9,944 bases of DNA. Source: Myxococcales bacterium (lineage in GTDB: Bacteria; Myxococcota; Polyangia; Fen-1088). The notes under the pieces were generated by a model that saw only the letters and a program-made list of their open reading frames with translations, was not told the DNA's origin and ran no database searches. The stretch is taken from contig PMJE01000530.1 in NCBI GenBank assembly GCA_003157315.1, positions 1 to 9,944 on the forward strand. The letters are read 5' to 3'. Below are positions 1 to 6,119 of this stretch, one piece after another (within the stretch, counting starts at the first letter, position 1; each line of letters begins with the position of its first letter). Both the position numbers and the translations under genes were made by a program.

Positions 1-311
1 TGGTAGAGCGCCACGCCGGCGCGGGCCAGGCGATCGATCCACGCCTGGCGCTCGGCGCGCTCGATGCGCAGGGCGAGCAGATGCAGACCAGGGCCGTCCG
101 CGGCGAGTGGCTCGCTATCATTCGACGACCTCTCCAATGCCAGGAACGCACCCGCTCCCAGGTCGAGCCAGAGCGAGCGCTCGCCCGACCCATCCTGCGC
201 CGGCCAGCGCCGCAGCACCGCAAGGCCCAGCGTCTGCACAAAGAAGTGCTCGGCGCGCGCCAGATCCCGGACCTTGATGGCGATGTGGTGCACGGCGGTG
301 GGACTCGGCAT
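1..311 (-). CDS. Glyoxalase/bleomycin-resistance (VOC) fold protein, N-terminal part, cut by window edge
   Basis: The minus strand from an ATG at 311 is open to the window edge (103 full codons). The protein begins MPSPTAVHHIAIKVRDL, the usual first beta strand of the vicinal oxygen chelate fold, where His9 would be the first metal ligand. AEHFFVQTLGL is the typical first helix, and LHLLALRI near residue 80 is the strand that carries the second-half ligand in many members. Known members are metal-dependent lyases, dioxygenases or resistance proteins, and the substrate cannot be told from this fragment. It diverges from the GH5 gene at 429, with 117 bases between the two starts. The family call is good; the specific function is unknown. 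Confidence 0.8.
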   Translation of the reverse strand, partial: MPSPTAVHHIAIKVRDLARAEHFFVQTLGLAVLRRWPAQDGSGERSLWLDLGAGAFLALERSSNDSEPLAADGPGLHLLALRIERAERQAWIDRLARAGVALY

Positions 312-387
312 GCCGGTGAGTCTATACCGCAGAAAATCGTTCGTGCTCCGGGCCTCTCAATCCGCTACAACGTCTGGAAGAAACAAA

Positions 388-411
388 AAACTGGCCCTTG
401 TCCACCAGTTT
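388..411. promoter_or_regulatory. 7-bp perfect inverted repeat (AAACTGG/CCAGTTT): operator or minus-strand attenuator/terminator
   Basis: AAACTGG (388-394) and CCAGTTT (405-411) are perfectly complementary around a 10-base loop. On the minus strand the right half runs straight into a T-rich tract (six Ts, a G, three more Ts), so RNA made toward the VOC gene would form a hairpin followed by U residues, the form of an intrinsic terminator. It lies 18 bases upstream of the GH5 start and 77 bases upstream of the VOC start. It could therefore attenuate VOC transcription, block readthrough, or be a repressor site for the GH5 gene. Confidence 0.4.
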
Positions 412-428
412 GCGACTCTCCCCCAAGA

Positions 429-1526
429 ATGGATGCACAAGTGCGCACGTACACGCTACCGACAGCAGCATGCACCGCGGTCTTCTTGACCCTGGGCTGC
501 GCCAGCGATCCCCAGGTTGACCTCTGGAAGACTCCTCCCGACCCCAACGCGGCGCCGGAGGGCTCGCCGGTGGCCATCCACGGACAACTGCAGGTCGCTG
601 GAACCCAGCTTCTCGACCAGGCCGGAGCGCCCATCCAGCTCAAAGGCGTGAGCAGCACCAACTGGGAGACAATTCCCTATGGCGAGAGCAAGCCGGCGCT
701 TGCATACATGCGCGACAACTGGAAACTGTCGGTGATCCGGGCCGCCATGGGGGTCGACACCGGCGCGGTCAGCTACCTCTCCAACCCCACGGGCGCGCAA
801 TCCAAGGTCGACGAGATCGTCCAGCACGCGATCGATCTCGGCGTCTACGTGATCGTCGACTGGCACACCGAGGAAGCCATAAGTCAACAAGCCCAAGCCG
901 TCGCGTTCTTCACCGCCATGGCGAAGACGTACGGCGCCTATCCCAACGTCATTTGGGAGCCCTACAACGAGCCGGCCGGGCCCAACGGCGCACGCTACAC
1001 CTGGCCGCAGATCAAGCCCTACCACGAGGCTGTGGTCGCGGCGATTCGCGCCGTGGATCCGGACAACCTGATCGTGCTGGGCACGCCGAACTGGTCAGAG
1101 TATGTCGATGTGGCGGCTGCCGATCCCGTGATCGGGACCAATCTGCTCTACACCTTGCACTTCTACTCGTGTACCCATAACCAGCCGTTCCGCGCCAAGG
1201 GCGACATTGCTATCGCCGCCGGGCTTCCGCTCTTCGTGACCGAGTTCGGTGCGACCTATTCCGACGGAGGTCTGGTCAGCAACAACCACAACTACGTCTG
1301 CGAGAACGAGGCGAACCTTTGGTTTGCGTGGATGGCACAGAATAACCTCAGTGGCCTGGCCTGGAAGCTCGATAGGTGCAGCGACGCGAGTTGCATTCTG
1401 GCCAATGCCCCGCTTGACGGGCCGTGGCCTGACAGCGTGCTGAGTACCGACGCGGGTGGCGCTGTCTCAGGCGGCGGCATCCAGGGCGGGCATGGTCTCT
1501 TCGTGGTGAATTGGATTCGTCAGTAG
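429..1526 (+). CDS. Secreted glycoside hydrolase family 5 enzyme (endo-beta-1,4-glucanase-like), probable lipoprotein
   Basis: This encodes a 365-residue cellulase-like enzyme. The frame is open back to 81, but the stretch before 429 is antisense to the VOC gene. The ATG at 429 puts a signal sequence at the N-terminus, ending in TAVFLTLGCAS with Cys24 as a possible lipid-attachment residue (the -3 residue is Thr, so the lipobox is atypical). GH5 landmarks appear in order: the opening strand with QLLDQAGAPIQLKGVSS, Arg104 (VIRAAMG), VIVDWH with His146, WEPYNEP with acid/base Glu181, LHFYS with His244 and Tyr246, and FVTEFG with nucleophile Glu272. AWKLD follows near the end of the barrel. The opening and VIVDWH segments resemble subfamily 2 cellulases. 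No carbohydrate-binding module is attached. The expected reaction is hydrolysis of internal beta-1,4 bonds of cellulose or a related glucan; the exact substrate is inferred. The ribosome binding site is weak. Confidence 0.9.
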   Translation: MDAQVRTYTLPTAACTAVFLTLGCASDPQVDLWKTPPDPNAAPEGSPVAIHGQLQVAGTQLLDQAGAPIQLKGVSSTNWETIPYGESKPALAYMRDNWKLSVIRAAMGVDTGAVSYLSNPTGAQSKVDEIVQHAIDLGVYVIVDWHTEEAISQQAQAVAFFTAMAKTYGAYPNVIWEPYNEPAGPNGARYTWPQIKPYHEAVVAAIRAVDPDNLIVLGTPNWSEYVDVAAADPVIGTNLLYTLHFYSCTHNQPFRAKGDIAIAAGLPLFVTEFGATYSDGGLVSNNHNYVCENEANLWFAWMAQNNLSGLAWKLDRCSDASCILANAPLDGPWPDSVLSTDAGGAVSGGGIQGGHGLFVVNWIRQ

Positions 1527-1532
1527 CTCTGG

Positions 1533-2264
1533 CTACTTCCAGAAGCCCGAAACACCGAAGACAAAGGGATTGGAACCACTGGGCGCGCCAGGCGTGGGCG
1601 GCAAGGCCCCCACCATCGGCGCCCAGTCCGTGATCTGAAACGCCTGGCCCAGGTGACCGGCGACCCGTCGCAAAAGACCAGGCGCTGCGCGCGCGGCTAG
1701 CACATCGGCCGATGAAGCATCCGCCGCAGGCGTGCCGTCAGCCAGGGTGACGCCAGAAGCGCACCCTCGACGCCACCCACCAGCGCACCAGCCGAAGACA
1801 TCAGCACGGGCAGGTGCAACCCCTCGCCGGTCGAAAGGTTCAACTTGTAGTCGAGCGCGACCGCCCCGGCGAGAAGACCGGCGCTGCCAGCCACCAGGCC
1901 AACCCGTTCGGGCTGGGTGGAGTCATAGGGCAAGGCCAGTCCCAGCCCATAGCCGATCCCCATGCCTACAACGGTCGCTGCTGCGACGAAATTGACCTGC
2001 GCCGCTCTGGCACCGGTCACGTGCTCCGCTGCTGCTGCCGCCACCCCGCCTAGGGCCATGCCCAAGTAGGCACCACCCTCGCTGAAGCGATCGTCGTGCC
2101 AACTCGGCTCGCGCAGCGACCGATGCGGTGCCGAGTTCTGCGCCGACGAGTCGGCCCAAGGTTCCAGTGCCCGGGCCGTCCGCCCATGCGGAAACAGATA
2201 GCGAAACCGGCGCGACTGCCAGCCAGAGGTGCAAACGGCAGCGAAACCATGGTCCGCATTTCAT
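1533..2264 (-). pseudogene. Probable frameshifted gene for an exported Gly/Ala-rich membrane protein of unknown function
   Basis: No single frame spans this stretch, but three consecutive pieces read like one protein. From ATG 2264 the first frame gives a good signal peptide (RLHLWLAVAPVSLSVSAWA, then D). A second frame takes over near 2160-2200 and reads EPWADSSAQNSAPHRSL, WHDDRFSEGGAYLGMALGG and then several Gly/Ala-rich hydrophobic segments, to about LVGGVEGALLAS near 1755. Past that point this frame soon stops at 1697. The first frame reads sensibly instead: GVTLADGTPAADASSADVL, then QITDWAPMVGALPP, and it ends NPFVFGVSGFWK with a stop at 1533-1535. The aromatic C-terminus resembles an outer-membrane strand. 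Two opposite frame changes are needed, from decay, an internal deletion or base-call errors. The longest intact piece is the 122-codon ORF 1697-2065, which may instead be a short real gene. I do not recognise the family. Confidence 0.45.
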
Positions 2265-2392
2265 CAACAGTCGCGCACAGCAAGACCGATACCAAGATCA
2301 ACACCTGGCCGAAACCGGCCCGCTTACATGCAATTCCCCGTTGCTTCTGACCAAGAATGGACGTTGCGTGTTGGTTTTCTGTCACCGGGAAA

Positions 2393-2453
2393 GTTGACAT
2401 CCCGGCCAACCAACCTAGCCCTGCGACCGCGAAGGATCGTTGACATTCCGACC
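2393..2453. repeat. Two 15-bp direct repeats containing TTGACAT, 46 bases apart
   Basis: GTTGACATCCCGGCC (2393-2407) recurs as GTTGACATTCCGACC (2439-2453) with two mismatches. Both hold a TTGACA box, but neither has a good -10 box at 16-18 bases. The pair sits in the divergent region between the broken gene (start 2264) and the HExxH gene (start 2483). It could be a paired activator or repressor site, or -35 boxes of a non-standard promoter. Confidence 0.3.
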
Positions 2454-2462
2454 TGGTCAGCC

Positions 2463-2479
2463 GCAACCTTTTCGGTTGC
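2463..2479 (+). promoter_or_regulatory. Hairpin occupying the ribosome-binding position of the HExxH gene
   Basis: GCAACC (2463-2468), TTTTC loop, GGTTGC (2474-2479) is a perfect 6-bp stem that ends three bases before the ATG at 2483. No Shine-Dalgarno sequence is visible there, so initiation is either leaderless or dependent on this structure. Confidence 0.35.
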
Positions 2480-2482
2480 CAC

Positions 2483-3262
2483 ATGAAACTGAGCCTGCCT
2501 TCAGAGCGTCGGGGCCGCCTGGCGGCGCCTATGTTCCTTGCTGCCGCGCTGGCCACCGGGCCGACCGTCGCCGAGGAAACGCCCCCGCCCGAAGCCAGCC
2601 CGCCGCCGGTTGCCGCCGCACCACTTTCCCCTGACCCGCGCACCGCTGCCACGCCACCCGAACCGACGCCTCCGCATTTCACATGGAACTCGGCCGCGCG
2701 CTTCGCCGGCGGCGCGCTCACCGCCTTGGCAGCGCACGAATCCTGCCACCTCATCACAAACCTGGCCATGGGCAACCGGCCCGAGTTCGAACCCGTTACT
2801 TTTCTCGGCTTCATTCCCTACTTTGCCATCGTTCCCTCAATCCAATGCCGGAACGGTGACTGCACCAAACGCAACGGCCAGCCTTTTTGGTTCGGCCGGC
2901 CCGGTCTCTACACCATCGTGTCGGCAGGCATCCAGTGTCAGCAATATGAAGACGAGGTCATCCTGACTCGGCGACCTGGGCTGCGCATGGACAACGCACC
3001 CTTTCGCAAGGGCATGCTGGCTTTCAATACCCTACTGTCCATTGGCTACGTGCTCGCGAATTGGACCGGCGTGGAGCCCACCAACGGCGACATCCGCGGC
3101 ATCCATCGTGACGGCGGTGCCCCGCGCCTGTTGCTCAGCTCAATGATAGTGGGCATAGCCGCCATGGACATCGCCCGCTACTACTATCCCCACGCCCGCT
3201 GGTTGGTTTGGCTCAGCCGCGTCGCAAAAGTCAGCGTGACCGGCATCGCCTTCGCAATGTAG
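2483..3262 (+). CDS. Exported/membrane protein of unknown family with HExxH (HESCH) motif
   Basis: This is a 259-residue protein of no family I can name. Residues 1-30 look like a signal sequence (Arg-containing start, then MFLAAALATGPTVAEE). A Pro/Ala-rich linker of about 35 residues (33-66) follows. The globular part opens with a hydrophobic segment running into His85-Glu86-Ser-Cys-His89, the HExxH zinc-peptidase pattern. Further hydrophobic stretches lie near 107-125 (FLGFIPYFAIVP), 195-212, 230-246 and 250-259, so the motif may lie at or in a membrane, as in M50-type proteases. The third zinc ligand is not evident. The segment NAPFRKGMLAFNTLLSIGY (about 171-190) looks conserved in style. 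Cys residues at 88, about 129 and 134, and about 153 could pair. The start was chosen because it gives the signal peptide, although it has no ribosome binding site. It converges on hypE with a 4-base gap. Protease activity is inference from the motif only. Confidence 0.75.
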   Translation: MKLSLPSERRGRLAAPMFLAAALATGPTVAEETPPPEASPPPVAAAPLSPDPRTAATPPEPTPPHFTWNSAARFAGGALTALAAHESCHLITNLAMGNRPEFEPVTFLGFIPYFAIVPSIQCRNGDCTKRNGQPFWFGRPGLYTIVSAGIQCQQYEDEVILTRRPGLRMDNAPFRKGMLAFNTLLSIGYVLANWTGVEPTNGDIRGIHRDGGAPRLLLSSMIVGIAAMDIARYYYPHARWLVWLSRVAKVSVTGIAFAM

Positions 3263-3266
3263 GAGG

Positions 3267-4286
3267 CTAGCAGATTCGCGGCAGCAGTTCGCCTTCGGGT
3301 TCGGCAAGCAAGCGGCGGCCGAAGCCGGTGTCGAGAATCACCGAGCCGGGCCGTTCGGCAACGCACCCGCCGATGATCGCGGCGTCGCGGCCCAGGGGGT
3401 GGGCCCGCAGTACCTGCAGCACGCGATCGGTGGCATCGGCGCGCACGCCAATCACCGCCTTGCCTTCGTTGGCCACGTGTAGCGGATCAATGCCTAGCAA
3501 CTCACTGGCTGCGCGCACCTCGGGTCGAACCGGCACGCACGCCTCGTCGAGCACGATGCCAACCTTGCCCTTGGCCGCCATCTCGTGCAAAGCGCTAGAT
3601 AGACCTCCGCGGGTTGGGTCTTTCATGGCACTGATGAATTCACCGCCGGCTGCTTGCGCCGCGCGCACCAAACCGTTGAGTGGTGCCACGTCGGAGACCA
3701 GCTCCCCCTGCAACTGCAGCTTGTGCCGCGCGGCCATGACGGCAAAACCGTGATCGCCCACGCTGCCCGTAACGATGATGCGATCCCCGGTGCGCAAGCC
3801 GGAATCGGGCACCACCCGCTTGGCAAAGGCCACACCCGCAGTGTTCACCACGATGCCGTCGAGTTCCCCCTTGCCCATGACCTTGGTATCGCCGGTCACA
3901 ATCGTGGCACCGGCCTCGACGCAAGCGGCGCGCATCGAATCGCGAATGCGTTCCAAATCAGCGATGGCAAAGCCCGCCTCGATGATCACAGCGCAGGTGA
4001 GGCCCAAAGGCTCGGTGGCGCCCATCATCGCCAGGTCATTGATGGTGCCACAAATGGCTAGCCGGCCGATGTCGCCGCCGGGAAAGAAGAGCGGCTTGAT
4101 GACATAGGAATCGGTGGTCAGCACCAGGAAACCATCGCCCACTGGAATCGCTGCGCCGTCATCCATGGCGGCAAGGCCCGCGCCGGCTGGGCCGAGCCCT
4201 GCCACGAACACCTTCTCAATGAGTGTGCGCATGGCCGAACCGCCCGCGCCGTGCTTCTGCGCAACTGTTTCGCCAAGCTTGCTCAT
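3267..4286 (-). CDS. hypE: Hydrogenase maturation protein HypE (carbamoyl dehydratase)
   Basis: HypE takes the carbamoyl group that HypF places on its C-terminal cysteine and dehydrates it with ATP to a thiocyanate. The cyanide is then passed to the iron held by HypC-HypD. The 339-residue protein ends in PRIC, so the essential terminal Cys is present and exposed (Cys339). The N-terminal half has the PurM/AIR-synthase ATP-binding fold: DDGAAIPVGDGFLVLTTDSY, then FFPGGDIGRLAICGTINDLAMMGA, then TGDTKVMGKGELDGI; DPTRGGLSSALHEMA follows in the second half. The start at 4286 (MSKLGETVAQKHGAGGSAM) gives normal family length and an ATGA overlap with the hypD stop, implying translational coupling. An upstream in-frame start at 4337 would add 17 unrelated residues encoded inside hypD. 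All key parts are intact. Confidence 0.97.
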   Translation of the reverse strand: MSKLGETVAQKHGAGGSAMRTLIEKVFVAGLGPAGAGLAAMDDGAAIPVGDGFLVLTTDSYVIKPLFFPGGDIGRLAICGTINDLAMMGATEPLGLTCAVIIEAGFAIADLERIRDSMRAACVEAGATIVTGDTKVMGKGELDGIVVNTAGVAFAKRVVPDSGLRTGDRIIVTGSVGDHGFAVMAARHKLQLQGELVSDVAPLNGLVRAAQAAGGEFISAMKDPTRGGLSSALHEMAAKGKVGIVLDEACVPVRPEVRAASELLGIDPLHVANEGKAVIGVRADATDRVLQVLRAHPLGRDAAIIGGCVAERPGSVILDTGFGRRLLAEPEGELLPRIC

Positions 4287-5422
4287 GTGCCGCCGCCCAG
4301 ATCCGGACGTCCCCCATACTGATACCAAATCTTGCACGTGCCCTCACTCGACACCATGCACGCGCCCACGGGCGACTCGGGCACGCACTCCCGGCCAAAG
4401 AGTGGACAATCAGTGGGCTCGACCAATCCAACCATGATCTTGCCGCACAGACAGCGCCGCGACAGTTCGGAGCGCGCCTTCTGCTGCAGGCCCGACACAT
4501 CGATGCGAAAACGGCGCCGGGCATCCAGTGCGGCCCACTCCTTTCGCAATTGCAGGTTGCCGTTGGGGATCACGCCGATGCCGCGCCAGGGACCGTCGGC
4601 CGACTCGAACACGCGCCAAAGTGACGCCTGCGCGTGCCGATTGCCCTCACGGGTCACGCAGCGCGGGTAGGCGTTGGCGGCGCCATAGTCGCGATCGCGG
4701 ATCATCTCGAGCAGCTTCACCAACGCGGCCAGGATGTCGAGCGGCTCGAAGCCTGCCACCACCACTGGCGTGTGATGGCGGCGGGCAAAATCCTCGAACA
4801 AGCCGTAGCCGGTGATCACAGCCGCGTGGCCCGCGGCCAGGAAACCCTCGACGCGCGTCTCGGGCAGACACGCGACAGCTTCCATGGCCGGGGGAACGTA
4901 CTTGTGCGCCGACAGGACCGAGAAGTTCGCGGGCGGCTTGGCCAACAAAATCGCAGCCGTGGTCACCGCCGTGGTCTCGAAACCCGATGCGAAGAACACG
5001 ACTGGCTCCTCGCTTGCGCGCGCCAGTTCCACCGCCTGGGTGGCGCTGTACACGACCTCGACCCGGGCGCCCTCGGCCTGCGCGTCGGCCAGCGACTTCG
5101 AACTGCCCGGCAGTTTCACCATGTCGCCATAGGTGGCGATGCGCACGCCCTGCAGAGCCAGGGCCACGCCCTCGTCCACTTCGCCGAGGTCGGTGACGCA
5201 CACAGGGCAGCCGGGCCCCATGATCACGCGCAACCCGGGCGGCAGGCTGGAGCGCAGGCCGAAGCGCGCAATGGCCTGCTCGTGTGTTCCGCAAACGTGC
5301 ATGAGGGTGACCGGCGCGCGGTGCAGCCCCTGCACCAGGCGCGCGAGCGCAGTGGTCAACTCACGTGCGCGGCCGGGATCGCGGAACTTGAGTTCGGCCA
5401 CCCCACTGCTCGCTGCGCTCAC
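4283..5422 (-). CDS. hypD: Hydrogenase maturation protein HypD (Fe-S scaffold for Fe(CN)2CO)
   Basis: HypD is the [4Fe-4S] protein that, with HypC, holds the iron while CN and CO ligands are attached during [NiFe]-hydrogenase maturation. The 379-residue product has the usual length and all signature Cys motifs: CGTHE (Cys44), GPGCPVC (Cys72 and Cys75, equal to the E. coli positions shifted by three), CLCGKIMVG, and the C-terminal GREC and GACMVSSEGTCKIWY segments that bind the cluster. SGFETTAVTTA and SAHKYVPPAM are further family hallmarks. It starts with GTG at 5422, overlapping the hypC stop as GTGA, with AGGAG eight bases before the start. It sits between hypC and hypE, coupled to both by overlapping stop and start codons. 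Confidence 0.98.
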   Translation of the reverse strand: MSAASSGVAELKFRDPGRARELTTALARLVQGLHRAPVTLMHVCGTHEQAIARFGLRSSLPPGLRVIMGPGCPVCVTDLGEVDEGVALALQGVRIATYGDMVKLPGSSKSLADAQAEGARVEVVYSATQAVELARASEEPVVFFASGFETTAVTTAAILLAKPPANFSVLSAHKYVPPAMEAVACLPETRVEGFLAAGHAAVITGYGLFEDFARRHHTPVVVAGFEPLDILAALVKLLEMIRDRDYGAANAYPRCVTREGNRHAQASLWRVFESADGPWRGIGVIPNGNLQLRKEWAALDARRRFRIDVSGLQQKARSELSRRCLCGKIMVGLVEPTDCPLFGRECVPESPVGACMVSSEGTCKIWYQYGGRPDLGGGT

Positions 5423-5706
5423 TTCTTGCTCTCCTGGGTAGCCGCCAGCTCGGCACGCAGGTCCGCCGCCAAAAGATCCTGTTCGTCCGCGGCCGCAGCC
5501 AGCTCCTCGAACAACTTGAGGGTCTCCGCCACCTCGGACTCGGGAATGCGGCGAATGGCGAAACCTACGTGGTTGAGCACGTAATCGCCAAGCGCCACCG
5601 GCTCATCCACCACGTCCAGCCGCACCTGTCGCCGCACGCCAAAGAAGTCGACCGTGGCTTCCATGCCGTCGATACCAATCACCTTGCCGGGTATGCCCAG
5701 GCACAT
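5419..5706 (-). CDS. hypC: Hydrogenase maturation chaperone HypC
   Basis: HypC (HypC/HybG family) binds HypD and carries the Fe(CN)2CO unit to the precursor of the hydrogenase large subunit through Cys2. The 95-residue protein starts MCLGIPGKVIGIDG, the family signature with the required Cys immediately after Met. GDYVLNHVGFAI near residues 52-63 is the conserved OB-fold strand. The C-terminal helix is longer and more acidic/Ala-rich than in many homologues (FEELAAAADEQDLLAADL). The frame is open upstream to 5979, but only the ATG at 5706 fits the signature. It is the first gene of a hypC-hypD-hypE unit; its promoter should lie within 5707-6075. No clear Shine-Dalgarno is seen. Confidence 0.96.
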   Translation of the reverse strand: MCLGIPGKVIGIDGMEATVDFFGVRRQVRLDVVDEPVALGDYVLNHVGFAIRRIPESEVAETLKLFEELAAAADEQDLLAADLRAELAATQESKK

Positions 5707-5810
5707 GCCGAGGTCATAGCAGGTAGGCTGCACGCACGGCAACCACGGGCTGCGGCAGCCAGTTCCGCCTCTCCGTAGATTCGTGGCTGGTCGAGCGGCC
5801 GGATTGGCGG

Positions 5811-5926
5811 CGGCGAAGCCGGAGGCCGGCGGCCGGAGGGCCGGGACCGGCCACGGTTCCGGCGAAGCCGGGCGCGAAGCGCACGGGGCCGGGTGGCAGC
5901 GGACAGGTCCGAAGTCCCCGAAGGGG
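5811..5926. repeat. Cluster of four perfect mini-hairpins with a shared GAA triloop, plus CCGGNGG heptads
   Basis: Four palindromes share the same three-base loop: CGGC-GAA-GCCG (5811-5821), CCGGC-GAA-GCCGG (5859-5871), GCGC-GAA-GCGC (5872-5882) and CCCC-GAA-GGGG (5916-5926). The stems differ but stay perfectly paired. Read on the minus strand (hypC sense) the loops are UUC, and the last can form a C(UUCG)G tetraloop. Between the first two, CCGG recurs about every seven bases (5819, 5826, 5833, 5841, 5847), giving CCGGAGG/CCGGCGG heptads, and GGCCGG (5831-5836) can pair with CCGGCC (5847-5852). The function is unknown; it may be an RNA leader, a protein-binding or supercoil-sensitive element, or a genome-wide interspersed repeat. 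Confidence 0.55.
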
Positions 5927-6075
5927 TGCCGTGGCCGCGGTGTTGGCACGAATCTGTGGGCCTGGTCACCAACTTCCAAAAATCGGTGCTGGCGCTGGGG
6001 CCCACAACAGGCAAGAGACGCCCGGCGAGTCTCGCTCGCCCCCGCCTTCCGCGATCGGGAAGAATGAACGCACGC

Positions 6076-6103
6076 GCAAGGCCCTGCAACGCAGGGTCCT
6101 TGC
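6076..6103 (-). terminator. Hairpin downstream of the small basic protein gene
   Basis: GCAAGGCCCTGC (6076-6087), loop AAC, then GCAGGGTCCTTGC (6091-6103) form a 12-bp stem with one bulged base. It begins 17 bases past the stop of the gene at 6120-6467. On the minus strand it is followed by a mixed sequence with only short T runs, so it is not a classical terminator. It probably still separates that gene from hypC. Confidence 0.45.
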
Positions 6104-6119
6104 AGCTTGGCGGCGCCTT

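Larger units (their letters stand above)
5707..6119. other. Gene-free GC-rich spacer upstream of hypC
   Basis: In about 410 bases I find no convincing gene on either strand; the short open frames have Arg/Pro/Gly-rich translations typical of non-coding GC-rich DNA. It contains the GAA-loop hairpin cluster (5811-5926), a small hairpin at 6024-6040 (GGCGAG/CTCGCC) and the terminator-like hairpin at 6076-6103. The hypCDE promoter is expected here, but no clear -35/-10 or sigma-54 pair was recognised on the minus strand. Confidence 0.6.

Noticed and set aside
81..428. Upstream extension of the GH5 frame to an ATG at 81
   Set aside because: This part is antisense to the VOC gene, while the ATG at 429 gives a signal peptide and normal GH5 length.
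2307..2320. GGCCG-AAAC-CGGCC hairpin in the divergent region
   Set aside because: A 5-bp GC stem alone is common in this composition and has no T tract or link to a gene start.
2401..2425. G-run sequence on the minus strand (GGG, GG, GG, GG, GGG) as a possible quadruplex
   Set aside because: Most runs are only two G long; such patterns are expected by chance in GC-rich DNA.
2050..2814. 254-codon minus-strand open frame crossing the divergent region
   Set aside because: Its first two thirds are antisense to the HExxH gene and the region between genes, its end is an out-of-frame Arg-rich reading of the broken gene, and it has no domain.
4634..5584. Long plus-strand open frame (316 codons) opposite hypD
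   Set aside because: It is antisense to an unmistakable hypD, and its His/Arg/Gly-rich translation has no recognisable domain; long antisense frames are common in GC-rich genes.
5944..5960. Sigma-54-like TGGCACG on the plus strand
   Set aside because: The -12 half does not match, the GG-N10-GC spacing fails, and it points away from hypC with no plus-strand gene until 6593.
5679..6089. Minus-strand open frame of 136 codons in the hypC upstream spacer, possibly a relic of another hyp gene
   Set aside because: The translation is Arg/Pro-rich, without Cys pairs, a nucleotide-binding loop or acylphosphatase motifs of HypA, HypB or HypF.
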